Source: an uncultured Eubacteriales bacterium (GTDB lineage Bacteria > Bacillota > Clostridia > Oscillospirales > Oscillospiraceae). From it: a stretch of 6,814 nt of DNA. The translations under genes were made by a program, and so were the position numbers. The stretch's first letter is position 1. Each line of letters begins with the position of its first letter. The notes below the pieces were generated by a model that was not told where the DNA came from, made no database searches, and saw only the letters and a program-made list of their open reading frames with translations. The DNA lies in the NCBI GenBank assembly GCA_900320765.1, contig ONTN01000104.1, forward strand, positions 1 through 6,814, in the 5' to 3' direction. This document shows positions 1 to 6,650 of this stretch, piece by piece.

Positions 1-1766
1 GTTAAAGCCGGGAGTTTATATAATGCGCGATAAAGACGGCGTCGTTATTTACGTCGGCAAGGCGAAGCTACTTAAAAACCGCGTCTCGAGCTATTTTCAC
101 GGGGCGCATAATGCAAAGACAGAGGCTATGATCTCAAAAATCGCCGATTTTTCAGTGATTATTGCGGACAGCGAATTTGAGGCTCTCGTGCTCGAAAACT
201 CGCTTATAAAGCACCATTCGCCCCATTATAATATTCTCCTTAAGGATGATAAGGGATATCCATTTATAAAGCTCGACGGCGGCCCTGAATACCCGCGCTT
301 TTCCGTCGCCTCAAAAAGAGCTGATGACGGGGCGGAGTATTTCGGCCCATTCGGCGGTAGGGGAAGCACATTTGCCGCGATCGACGCCATTCAAAAGACG
401 CTGAAGCTTCCGGACTGCTCGAGAAAGTTCCCGAGAGATATCGGCAAGGAGAGACCCTGCCTCAATTACCAGATGGGTCAATGCGACGGTTACTGCCTTC
501 CGGGCGTCCCGAAGGAGAAATACGACGAAGCCATCGATAAGGCGCGGCTGATACTCAAGGGCAAGAGCAGAGAGCTCATCGAGGAGCTCACGAAGGAGAT
601 GGAAGAGCTTGCCGCCGAGCTTAAATTTGAGGAAGCGGCAGGGAAAAGGGATATAATAAACGCGATAAAGGCGCTTGAGACGAAGCAGCACGTACTTTTA
701 AAGGGCTCCTCGGACACCGACGCCGTCGGCTTTTACCGAGGCGAGGCAAAAAGCTGCTTCAACGTTCTGCATTATATCCAGGGTCAGCTTCTCGGGAAGG
801 ATACTCAGCTTCTGGAGGATCCCGTAGAGGACGCCGCCGAGGCCCTGAGCCTTCTTATCAGGCAGTATTACGTCTCGCGCGAGGTCGTTCCGAAGTCGGT
901 GGTGATAACCGAGGACACCGGCGACACGGAGGAGCTTTCAAGGTTTTTGAGCGAGCTTTCCGGGCACTCGGTTATAGTTACCGTACCTCAGAGAGGGCTT
1001 AAGCGCGATTACGCGGACGCCGCCATACGAAACGCTATGGAGGAGACCCGCCGCCTGACAACGCGGGAGGAGAAGATATCCAAGACCGCGAAATGGCTTA
1101 TGGACGCTCTCAAGCTTCCCGCTCCGCCTTCGAGGATTGAATCCTACGATATTTCAAATACGGGCGCTTCGGATATCGTGGCGAGCATGGTCGTTTTCAA
1201 GGACGGCAGACCGCTGAAGCGCGATTACAGAAAATTCAAGATAAAGACGCTGGAGAACGGAACGCCGGACGACTACGCCTCAATGCGCGAGGTCATAGAG
1301 CGCAGGCTTGAAAGGTATAAGGAGGGGGACGAGAAGTTCTCGCCTCTGCCCGACCTTATGCTGATCGACGGAGGCGCGACCCACGCCCAATGCGCCCTTG
1401 ACGCGATGGAAAAGACCGGGGTGAGCTGCCCCGTGTTCGGAATGGTGAAGGACGACAGGCACCGCACACGCGCGCTCATTACCGCGGGCGGCGAGGAGAT
1501 AGGGATATCTCATCTCCCGTTCGTCTTCAGCTTTATCGGCACGATCCAGGAGGAGGTACACAGGTTCGCTATCACCTTCCACAGAGAGAGCCATCAGAAA
1601 AGCGTCAAGAAGAGCAGACTTGACGGTATTCCCGGCGTGGGAGAAAAGAGGAAAAACGATCTTTACAAGGCGTTTAAAAGCCTTAAAAATATTGAGAACG
1701 CCTCAGAAAAATGCCGCAGAGGCGGTATACGAAAGCTTCCACGGGGAAAAGGAGGAGACGCAATGA
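1..1766 (+). CDS. uvrC: UvrABC excinuclease subunit C, 5'-truncated by the window and frameshifted near its 3' end
   Basis: UvrC makes the two incisions around DNA lesions bound by UvrB in nucleotide excision repair. The open frame is already running at base 2 (LKPGVYIMRDK before the first internal ATG at 23), so the true start lies a few codons to the left. Counting from the Met at 23: the GIY-YIG nuclease comes first (GVY just before, YVG at about 10-12). Next are four cysteines, C132, C146, C154 and C158, with the spacing known to hold the UvrC [4Fe-4S] cluster. A UVR/UvrB-binding helix lies at about 195-225. The RNase H-like nuclease follows (ESYDISNTGAS near 375, LMLIDGG, HR near the end), then the first helix-hairpin-helix (DGIPGVGEKRK). 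The last stretch, NAAEAVYESFHGEK, is in another frame and ends at TGA 1764-1766. The second hairpin is therefore damaged as written. The family assignment is certain; whether the C-terminus is functional is not. Confidence 0.95.
1700..1713 (+). other. Frame-disrupting indel in the uvrC 3' end
   Basis: Up to about base 1705 the UvrC frame reads SLKNIENAS, as expected after the first helix-hairpin-helix. From about 1701 the expected UvrC tail (PQKNAAEAVYESF and onward) is readable one base further along and stops at 1764-1766. The original uvrC frame instead yields a basic, unrelated linker (CRRGGIRKLPRGKGG) before entering rsmD. Two explanations fit. One is a single extra A in the five-A run at 1707-1711. 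The other is a deletion of 3n+2 bases. From memory of the family, UvrC has about eight residues (usually of LEEL type) between these two blocks, and they are absent here. That favours a deletion of roughly 20-26 bases over a single-base error. Confidence 0.75.
1749..1755 (+). promoter_or_regulatory. Strong ribosome binding site of rsmD
   Basis: AAGGAGG lies 7 nt before the ATG at 1763. It fixes the rsmD start and shows that RsmD is made as its own protein even though the upstream frame runs into it without a stop. The site lies inside the 3' end of uvrC, and the ATG overlaps the expected uvrC stop as ATGA. Confidence 0.85.
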
Positions 1767-2302
1767 GAGTCATTACCGGAAAGGCGCGCGGAAGAAAGCT
1801 TCGCGAGCCGGCGGGGATGAATATAAGACCCACGACCGATATGGTAAAGGAATCGGTATTCAATATAATCCAGTTCAAAACCGAGGGGGCGAGAGTTCTC
1901 GACCTCTTCGCCGGAACGGGTCAGCTCGGTATCGAGGCTCTGAGCCGCGGGGCAGAGGAGTGCGTTTTCGTGGATAAGAGCGAGGAGGCGCTGAAGCTCG
2001 TCCGCGAAAACCTGAAAATAACCGGGCTTGAGGACAGGGCGAGGGTAGTGCGCGGCGATTCATTAAGCTATCTTCGAAGCGGAGAAAAGTTCGATATAGT
2101 CTTTGTTGACCCGCCTTATGATACCGATCTTCTCGATCAATCGCTTAATTTGGCGACAGGATTTGACATATTGCGGGAAAATGGTATAATAATATGCGAA
2201 AGCCGCAAGGAGAAGCCCGTGCCGCCCCCGGCAAGAGAGGGATATTCTGCGAAGGAATACAGGTACGGCAGGATCAAGCTTACGGTATTCAGAAAAGACT
2301 GA
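1763..2302 (+). CDS. rsmD: 16S rRNA (guanine966-N2)-methyltransferase RsmD
   Basis: RsmD uses S-adenosylmethionine to methylate N2 of G966 in 16S rRNA within the assembling 30S subunit. The 179-residue product has the usual family length and begins with the typical MRVITGKARGRKL. It then shows the substrate-side RPTTDMVKESVFNII segment, SAM-binding motif I (LDLFAGTGQLGIEALSRGA, about residues 46-64), an acidic residue after the second strand (FVDKS), and the catalytic DPPY motif near residue 118. The start at 1763 is supported by AAGGAGG 7 nt upstream and by the family N-terminus. The ATG overlaps the expected uvrC stop by ATGA, suggesting translational coupling. Because of the indel in uvrC, the ORF is also open upstream, so automatic gene callers would report one large UvrC-RsmD protein. 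In many Firmicutes rsmD is followed by coaD, but not here. Confidence 0.95.
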   Translation: MRVITGKARGRKLREPAGMNIRPTTDMVKESVFNIIQFKTEGARVLDLFAGTGQLGIEALSRGAEECVFVDKSEEALKLVRENLKITGLEDRARVVRGDSLSYLRSGEKFDIVFVDPPYDTDLLDQSLNLATGFDILRENGIIICESRKEKPVPPPAREGYSAKEYRYGRIKLTVFRKD

Positions 2303-2326
2303 TATTTGAAAGGACAGGGTCACGGA

Positions 2327-2827
2327 ATGGATAACAGTGTGCAGGAGCTTTTGGATATACTTTATAATATGATTCAGGACGCCTGGGGGCTTCCCCTCGG
2401 CAACGAGCGCTGCGTTATCGAGCGCAATAAGGTTCTTGATATACTCGACGAGGTCAAGGCGAAGCTTCCCGCCGAGCTTAACGAGGCGAAAAGGCTCGTC
2501 GCCGCGAGGGGCGAATTCGTTGCGAACGCCAAGCGCGAGGCTGAGAGCATGCGCAAGGTAGCGGAGGAGAGAGCCCGTCAGCTTGTTGACGAGACGGAGA
2601 TAGTCCGCGCTGCCAAGGAAAAGGCGAACGGCATTCTCTCCAGCGCCGAGAGCCGCGCGGCCGAGCTTCGCGACGTCGCTAATCAGTATGCCGACGATAC
2701 GCTCATGCGCACCGAGGAGGCCATAAACGACGCTCTCAGCGAGGTGCGTCAGGCGAGATCCCGCTTCCGCAGCGTTTCAGGCGGCAGATCGGGCGGCTCA
2801 ATGAGCGGGATAGTTCCCGAGGAATAA
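2327..2827 (+). CDS. Coiled-coil protein of unknown function, downstream of rsmD
   Basis: The 166-residue product is highly charged and mostly helical. The first 40 residues are less charged (a QELLDILYNMIQDAWGLPLG segment). A long Ala/Glu/Lys/Arg-rich stretch (about 45-145) has heptad-like spacing and probably forms a coiled coil. The tail is Gly/Ser-rich. There is no signal peptide, membrane segment or catalytic motif. I recall similar proteins in Clostridia beside rsmD/coaD, often automatically labelled ATPase or ATP-synthase-like only because of the coiled coil; that label should not be trusted. The start is uncertain: ATG 2327 is chosen, and AAAGGA at 2309-2314 is rather far (12 nt). An in-frame TTG at 2306 would add seven residues but has no clear binding site. 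The gene begins 24 nt after rsmD and is probably cotranscribed with it. Confidence 0.8.
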   Translation: MDNSVQELLDILYNMIQDAWGLPLGNERCVIERNKVLDILDEVKAKLPAELNEAKRLVAARGEFVANAKREAESMRKVAEERARQLVDETEIVRAAKEKANGILSSAESRAAELRDVANQYADDTLMRTEEAINDALSEVRQARSRFRSVSGGRSGGSMSGIVPEE

Positions 2828-2837
2828 CCGGCATTTA

Positions 2838-2879
2838 CGCCCTTTGTCAATATCGCTTGACAAAGGGCGCGATTTGTTT
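2838..2879 (+). terminator. Hairpin terminator after the uvrC-rsmD-coiled-coil operon
   Basis: A perfect 13-bp inverted repeat, CGCCCTTTGTCAA (2838-2850) and TTGACAAAGGGCG (2857-2869), has a 6-nt loop. It begins 10 nt after the stop codon of the coiled-coil gene. The following bases CGATTTGTTT are only moderately T-rich, so termination may be incomplete. That would suit the next gene, which starts 27 nt later with no obvious promoter of its own. Confidence 0.75.
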
Positions 2880-2895
2880 AACAGGGAGGCCCAAT

Positions 2896-3660
2896 ATGGT
2901 TAAACTTAACTGGATCGCCGTTGCGATATATTTTGTCTTCAGCTTATTGATCCTTGTCTGCGCTCTCGTTTTCATCAGGCGCAGACTTAAAACGAAGGTC
3001 AAGCCGTTTCTTGTCGGCGGTCTGACGTGGCTCCTGTTCGCGACTATGCTCGAGGGCTCCGTCCACGGCGTAGTTCTGTCCCTATTCCCGGGCTTAAGAG
3101 AGAATGCTCTCCTGTTCGCTGTTTACGGCGGCCTTATGGCGGGAATATTTGAAGAGCTCGGCCGGTATCTTGCGTTCAAGGTCTTCTTTAAGCGGGATAT
3201 GGAGAACGATAATAACGCCCTCGCTTACGCTGCCGGACACGGCGGCTTCGAGGCTATGTATCTTCTGATAACCGGCGCTCTCGGACTTATCGTTATGGCG
3301 TCGCTGATAAACGCGGGCGCCGGCGCTGAGCTCGGCGATCAGCTTCCCGTCGCCTTAGCCTCTATCGAAGCGCTTACCGTGCCTATGGCTCTGCTCGCTA
3401 TTGTTGAGAGAATCAGCGCGATAATAGCGCATTTCGGCCTTACAATGTTCGTGTGGTTCTCATTCAAGTATAAAATGCCCGCCCTTCTCTTTGCGGCTAT
3501 CGGCATTCACGCCGCCTTTGACGCAGTCTCCGTGCTGGCGGCGGGCGCTATGCCCGTCTGGCTTACAGAGATCGTAATTCTCGTTATCGCCCTCGGTATA
3601 GGCGCCGCGGGAAGGTTTGTTTGGAAAAAATATCACTCCGACGGGGTGATCCTTGAGTGA
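2896..3660 (+). CDS. YhfC-family intramembrane protease homologue
   Basis: This is a 254-residue, very hydrophobic protein with about seven predicted membrane helices (near 7-27, 38-66, 72-94, 121-140, 155-175, 177-195, 222-243). It matches the YhfC family (DUF2324), which resembles CPBP/Abi-type glutamic intramembrane proteases. Conserved polar residues sit inside the membrane segments: E86-E87 in GIFEELGRY, H115 and E119 in GHGGFEAM, E171 in ERISAIIAHF, H179, and H205 in GIHAAFDA. These would form the active or metal-binding site. The substrate is unknown. The start is ATG 2896, preceded by GGGAGG at 2884-2889. A longer reading from TTG 2857 would start inside the terminator stem and is unlikely. 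The stop overlaps the asparaginase start. Family assignment is good; protease activity is inferred from the family. Confidence 0.88.
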   Translation: MVKLNWIAVAIYFVFSLLILVCALVFIRRRLKTKVKPFLVGGLTWLLFATMLEGSVHGVVLSLFPGLRENALLFAVYGGLMAGIFEELGRYLAFKVFFKRDMENDNNALAYAAGHGGFEAMYLLITGALGLIVMASLINAGAGAELGDQLPVALASIEALTVPMALLAIVERISAIIAHFGLTMFVWFSFKYKMPALLFAAIGIHAAFDAVSVLAAGAMPVWLTEIVILVIALGIGAAGRFVWKKYHSDGVILE

Positions 3661-4640
3661 AAAGGATACTTCTTCTCACAACGGGCGGAACGATAGCTTC
3701 ACGCCTTAAAGGCGAGGGGCTGGAGCCGGACCCGGACCTCAGCCTTATACCAGAGGCGCTGAGAGAGCTTTACGACGTGACCGTCAAGAGCATCCTTAAC
3801 CTCGACTCCTCAAATATCCAGCCCGAGGAATGGCAGCTTGTGGCGAGGAGCGTATATGAGGCGAGGGAGAGCTTCGACGGCATCGTTATAAGCCACGGGA
3901 CGGATACGATGGCTTATACATCTTCTATCCTCACGTTTATGCTCCTCGGCATAAAGATCCCCGTCGTGCTGACCGGGGCTCAGCTTCCGATAGACCACCC
4001 GCTGACGGACGGCATCGACAACCTGAGAACGGCGTTTTGCATGGCGGCGTCCGGGAGAGCTGGAGTATTCCTCGCCTTTGACAGGAAGGTAATACTCGGC
4101 TGCCGTGCCGTTAAAACCCACACCACCGATTTTTCCGCCTTCGACAGCGTAAATCATCCGCTCGTCGCGCGCGTATCCGGCCGGGGCCTCGAGATAGACG
4201 ACAGCGCCATACCGACCTATGACGGGGAGTGCATTCTGAGAGACGAGCTTTCAAAGAGGGTCTTTCTTTTAAAGCTGACGCCGGGACTCGACCCCGAGAT
4301 ATTCGATATGCTGATCGAACTTGATTACAGGGGGCTTGTTATCGAGGCGTTCGGAGCGGGCGGTCTGCATTTTATAAGGCGTAACCTCGTGGAAAAGCTT
4401 GAGAAGGCGCGCAAAGCGGGCGTCTCCGTTGTAGTCAACAGCCAATGCCTTTACGAGAGATCGGATTTTTCCCTATATCAGACGGGGCAGAGAGTGCTGA
4501 AAACGGGCGCGATCGAATCGCGCGATATGACGACAGAGGCGGCGGTAACGAAGCTGATGTGGGCGCTCGGCAGAACGGACGACCCGGAGAAGGTAAGGGA
4601 GCTCTTTTCAAAAAGCCTCTTCGGCGAGATAAGCGAATAA
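3657..4640 (+). CDS. ansA: Type I L-asparaginase (AnsA-like, probably cytoplasmic)
   Basis: The product hydrolyses L-asparagine to aspartate and ammonia. It has 327 residues, as usual for the family, and no signal peptide, which points to a cytoplasmic type I enzyme. The catalytic set is complete: nucleophile T12 in TTGGTIAS, S52 in LDSSN, T82-D83 in HGTDTMAYT, and K153 in AVKTHTTDFSAF. VVLTGAQLP (about 103-111) and the C-terminal DMTTEAAVTKLMWALG block are also typical. The start is GTG 3657, which overlaps the upstream TGA as GTGA; GGGGTGAT just upstream could serve as the ribosome binding site. The MKRILLLTTGG N-terminus fits this start. Translation is probably coupled to the YhfC-like protease gene. 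A glutaminase side activity or an aspartyl-tRNA(Asn)-pathway partner cannot be judged from sequence. The symbol ansA is used by similarity. Confidence 0.93.
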   Translation: MKRILLLTTGGTIASRLKGEGLEPDPDLSLIPEALRELYDVTVKSILNLDSSNIQPEEWQLVARSVYEARESFDGIVISHGTDTMAYTSSILTFMLLGIKIPVVLTGAQLPIDHPLTDGIDNLRTAFCMAASGRAGVFLAFDRKVILGCRAVKTHTTDFSAFDSVNHPLVARVSGRGLEIDDSAIPTYDGECILRDELSKRVFLLKLTPGLDPEIFDMLIELDYRGLVIEAFGAGGLHFIRRNLVEKLEKARKAGVSVVVNSQCLYERSDFSLYQTGQRVLKTGAIESRDMTTEAAVTKLMWALGRTDDPEKVRELFSKSLFGEISE

Positions 4641-4680
4641 AAAACAGGGGAGCATCAAGCTCCCCTGAAGTGTTTATTTA
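4639..4680. terminator. Bidirectional terminator between convergent genes
   Basis: CAGGGGAGC (4645-4653) and GCTCCCCTG (4659-4667) form a perfect 9-bp GC-rich stem with an ATCAA loop. Read on the - strand, the stem is followed by six T residues (4644-4639), a classic terminator for the zinc-ribbon gene. Read on the + strand, the tail is AAGTGTTTATTTA, which is weaker but adequate for the asparaginase operon. It fills the whole 37-bp gap between the two stop codons. Confidence 0.88.
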
Positions 4681-5148
4681 CCTTAAAAAGCTCAGATCCC
4701 TGATGATCGAGGGCTCGACAGCTCTTCCGCGGCATACCTGGAAAAACGCTATCAGCCTTAGAACGAAGGTGATGATAAGGCATACGATGGCGACCATCGG
4801 AATTATGAAGGTCCAAACGAAGATAACTCCGAATATCGTGAGTATCACGTCGACTACCGTGATCTTGAGCGCCTGCTTTATATGAAACTCGGCGTACTTG
4901 GAGCCTTTTCCGACGATGGAGGCGATTATTATGCCGAGAGCGCCCATAAGATAGGCGGCCATACAAACCACCTTATTATCGGAAACGTCGTCAGCCGAAA
5001 ACTCCGGCGTGTGGTCGTAAACCGAGATATCAGAGTAAAAATCCTGAGTATAATACTGCCTTGCCTCGCCTGAAAGGGGAGTACCGCAGTTCGTGCATAC
5101 GGTGGCCTCGTCCTCAAGGAGAGAGCCGCAATGCGGACATTGTTTCAT
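4678..5148 (-). CDS. Zinc-ribbon membrane protein of unknown function
   Basis: This is a 156-residue protein. Its N-terminal zinc ribbon has two CxxC knuckles (C4/C7 in CPHCG and C18/C21 in CTNCG). A polar, Tyr/Asp-rich linker follows (about 28-60), then a membrane part with helices near 62-80, 95-112 and 115-137. The loop KYAEFHIKQALKI resembles the FHxKQAL motif of DUF4870/Tic20-like small membrane proteins, so a fusion of a zinc ribbon to a DUF4870-like domain is likely. No enzymatic motif is seen. The start ATG has GAGG about 6-8 nt upstream and fits the zinc-ribbon N-terminus. It has its own strong promoter and a strong terminator, so it can act as a single-gene unit. The function is unknown. 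Confidence 0.85.
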   Translation of the reverse strand: MKQCPHCGSLLEDEATVCTNCGTPLSGEARQYYTQDFYSDISVYDHTPEFSADDVSDNKVVCMAAYLMGALGIIIASIVGKGSKYAEFHIKQALKITVVDVILTIFGVIFVWTFIIPMVAIVCLIITFVLRLIAFFQVCRGRAVEPSIIRDLSFLR

Positions 5149-5182
5149 AATAGCCTCAGCCTCTTAACGTTAATTTACATAA

Positions 5183-5211
5183 AGTATATAGCCTGCACCG
5201 GTCAAAGTCAA
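5183..5211 (-). promoter_or_regulatory. Near-consensus sigma-A promoter of the zinc-ribbon membrane gene
   Basis: On the - strand, TTGACT (5211-5206) and TATACT (5188-5183) are separated by exactly 17 bp. Transcription would start near 5176, leaving a leader of about 28 nt before the ATG at 5148. The -35 box lies 2 bp from the yitT stop codon. No terminator separates yitT from this promoter, so read-through from yitT is also possible. Confidence 0.8.
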
Positions 5212-5213
5212 GC

Positions 5214-6080
5214 TTATATATCTAAAAAGCCCTTGCCGATAATCTGCGAGGAATTGACCATGGTTATAAAGGCGTGCCTGTCCACAGAACGGATATAATT
5301 CCTCAAAAGCACCGACTGCCGCCTCGTCAAAACCGTGGTAATTACCTTTTCGTGCTGGTGCGAGTATGCGCCCTCGGCCTCGGATATCGTTGCGCTCCTG
5401 TTCAGCTTGTCGATGATAAAGCGCTCGATAAGCTCAGGCTCCTTTGATATAATCGTTATATACTTCCGGCTGTTGATACCGTCGATAACGAGATCGACGA
5501 GGAAGGTCTTCATAATGAGGCCAAGCATACAGTACAGTCCGGTGGGGACATCGAAAAGCCAGAACGTGGCGACGGTGATCACGGCGTCGCTGGCTAAAAG
5601 GGACATACCGATCGGGAAAGAGGAGTGCTTCGAGAGGATCATCGCGACGATATCCGTTCCGCCGGTTGAAGCGCCTATATTGAATACGATGGCGGAGCCG
5701 ACGGCGGGGAGAATAACGGCCCAAATAAGCTCAAGCAGGGGATCGTGAGTAAGCGGCTCGGCGAGGGGAACGAAATATTCGATGATCGCAACGTAAACCG
5801 AGAGCATAACGGAGGAATAAGCAGTCCCGAAGGCGAAATCCTTGCCGACGAAAATGAGCCCGAGCACGAGCAGCACCATATTGATAATAAACATAAAGGT
5901 TCCCATATGGAGCTGCGGAAATATATCAGCAAGCAGAATGGCAAGGCCGCTCGTCCCGCCGATCGCGAAATGGTTGGGTGTTTTAAAAAGCGCGATGCCT
6001 GCCGCGGTGACGATCAGGCCGGCATTTAATATAAGGAACCAAATAAGCCTCTGTTTAAACGTTTTTTTCATCCCGCACAC
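5214..6080 (-). CDS. YitT-family membrane protein (DUF161 plus C-terminal DUF2179)
   Basis: This is a 288-residue integral membrane protein. The N-terminal half or more carries about six hydrophobic segments (near 13-31, 41-54, 59-79, 86-106, 117-135, 160-200). They include the family hallmarks HFAIGGTSGLAILL (about 37-50) and GASTGGTDIVAMIL (about 136-149). The soluble DUF2179 domain (about 205-285) ends with the typical VNSSQIIGKGF. YitT proteins are widespread in Firmicutes, usually in several copies; their substrate is not established, though transport is often proposed. The start is either GTG 6080 (MCGMKK), with GAGAGGG 3 nt upstream, or ATG 6071, nine bases downstream and with a poorly spaced site. 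GTG is preferred only on spacing. The gene follows the thioesterase by about 50 nt on the same strand with no hairpin between, so cotranscription is likely. Confidence 0.92.
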   Translation of the reverse strand: MCGMKKTFKQRLIWFLILNAGLIVTAAGIALFKTPNHFAIGGTSGLAILLADIFPQLHMGTFMFIINMVLLVLGLIFVGKDFAFGTAYSSVMLSVYVAIIEYFVPLAEPLTHDPLLELIWAVILPAVGSAIVFNIGASTGGTDIVAMILSKHSSFPIGMSLLASDAVITVATFWLFDVPTGLYCMLGLIMKTFLVDLVIDGINSRKYITIISKEPELIERFIIDKLNRSATISEAEGAYSHQHEKVITTVLTRRQSVLLRNYIRSVDRHAFITMVNSSQIIGKGFLDI

Positions 6081-6129
6081 CGACCCTCTCAGCTGTAATC
6101 ATATTTAGTCTGAGTTTATTTCTGATGCT

Positions 6130-6519
6130 TTATTCCGCTGTATAATAGGTGAATGTAGAAGAGGCGAGAAGAACTCCGCCCTCCGACTCGATATCGACGC
6201 CGACGACGGCGATCTTTCTCCCGCGACGAATGATCCTCGGGCGGGCGTAAACCTTTCCTGCTTTAACGTTTTTCAAAAAATGAAAATCCGCGTCAAGGCT
6301 CATTATATCCCTTTCGGGGTCTGCGACGCATGCTCCGCCCGCGATATCCGCAAGGGTAAAGAGCATACCGCCGTTCACAAAGCCGTGGGCGTTTTTGTGC
6401 TCTGGCCCGATATTAAACTCTGCGTAGATCTCTCCCGCGTCGTTAGTATGAAGCTCAATACCGCAATGCGGCATAAAACCGTCGCCCTCGAGCGCGGCGA
6501 TCCTTCTGTCGGTTTCCAT
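6130..6519 (-). CDS. PaaI-type hotdog-fold acyl-CoA thioesterase
   Basis: This is a 129-residue single hotdog domain of the 4HBT/PaaI class, which hydrolyses acyl- or aryl-CoA thioesters as a tetramer or dimer in the cytoplasm. The signature HKNAHGFVNGGMLFTLADIAGG (split here as HKNAHGF, VNGG and LADIAGG, about residues 41-62) contains the helix-start N/H/G residues and the acidic D58 expected at the active site. Strands rich in alternating hydrophobic residues follow (ADFHFLKNV, VYARPRII, VVGVDIES, LASSTFTYY). The acyl-CoA substrate cannot be told from sequence. The start is ATG 6519, because GGAGGAA lies 6 nt upstream of it. An in-frame ATG at 6537 would place the binding site inside the coding region. 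It is the first gene of a - strand unit with the YitT gene. Confidence 0.9.
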   Translation of the reverse strand: METDRRIAALEGDGFMPHCGIELHTNDAGEIYAEFNIGPEHKNAHGFVNGGMLFTLADIAGGACVADPERDIMSLDADFHFLKNVKAGKVYARPRIIRRGRKIAVVGVDIESEGGVLLASSTFTYYTAE

Positions 6520-6525
6520 AATACA

Positions 6526-6532
6526 TTCCTCC
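6526..6532 (-). promoter_or_regulatory. Ribosome binding site that decides the thioesterase start
   Basis: GGAGGAA on the - strand has a 6-nt spacing to ATG 6519-6517. The upstream in-frame ATG at 6537 precedes this site and has no comparable sequence before it. The shorter 129-residue protein (METDRR) is therefore the likely product. Confidence 0.85.
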
Positions 6533-6548
6533 GTCATTCAATATCACG

Positions 6549-6577
6549 ATTTTACCATTTATCGGATAAAAGCGCAA
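6549..6577 (-). promoter_or_regulatory. Promoter of the thioesterase-yitT unit
   Basis: On the - strand, TTGCGC (6577-6572) and TAAAAT (6554-6549) are 17 bp apart. The predicted start is near 6542, giving a leader of about 22 nt that holds the GGAGGAA site. The spacer contains a perfect palindrome, listed separately. Confidence 0.65.
6558..6570. promoter_or_regulatory. Candidate operator: 13-bp palindrome in the promoter spacer
   Basis: TTTATCGGATAAA is a perfect 6-1-6 inverted repeat lying wholly between the -35 and -10 boxes of the thioesterase promoter. Its right half with flanking bases, CGGATAAA, recurs at 6659-6666 inside the spacer of the divergent trmL promoter. A further half-site TTTATCG lies at 6585-6591. 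A regulator binding here would block RNA polymerase. The region is AT-rich, so chance is a real alternative. Confidence 0.35.
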
Positions 6578-6650
6578 TAAGTATTTTATCGAACAGGAAT
6601 AATTCAATATGTAAAAGTTTTTATTTTTTGTTAAAACCCGCAAATTGTTA

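Noticed and set aside
1703..1715. Programmed ribosomal frameshift at the A5 run in uvrC
   Set aside because: A -1 shift enters a third frame that matches neither the UvrC tail nor RsmD, and the tail needs +1 or -2. About eight family residues are also missing, so an indel explains it better.
2857..2862. TTGACA as a -35 box for the YhfC-like gene
   Set aside because: It is the right arm of the hairpin, and the bases 15-18 nt downstream (TTTAACAGG region) do not resemble a -10 box.
2857..2895. Longer N-terminus of the YhfC-like protein from TTG 2857
   Set aside because: It would start inside the terminator stem without a ribosome binding site. ATG 2896 has GGGAGG at proper spacing.
4445..4885. 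Open frame on the + strand across the asparaginase 3' end, the terminator and the zinc-ribbon gene
   Set aside because: It crosses a terminator and overlaps two well-supported genes in other frames. Its product is low-complexity and unlike any family I know.
5335..6108. Several + strand open frames antisense to yitT
   Set aside because: They are shadows of the yitT coding frame; none has a ribosome binding site or a recognisable domain.
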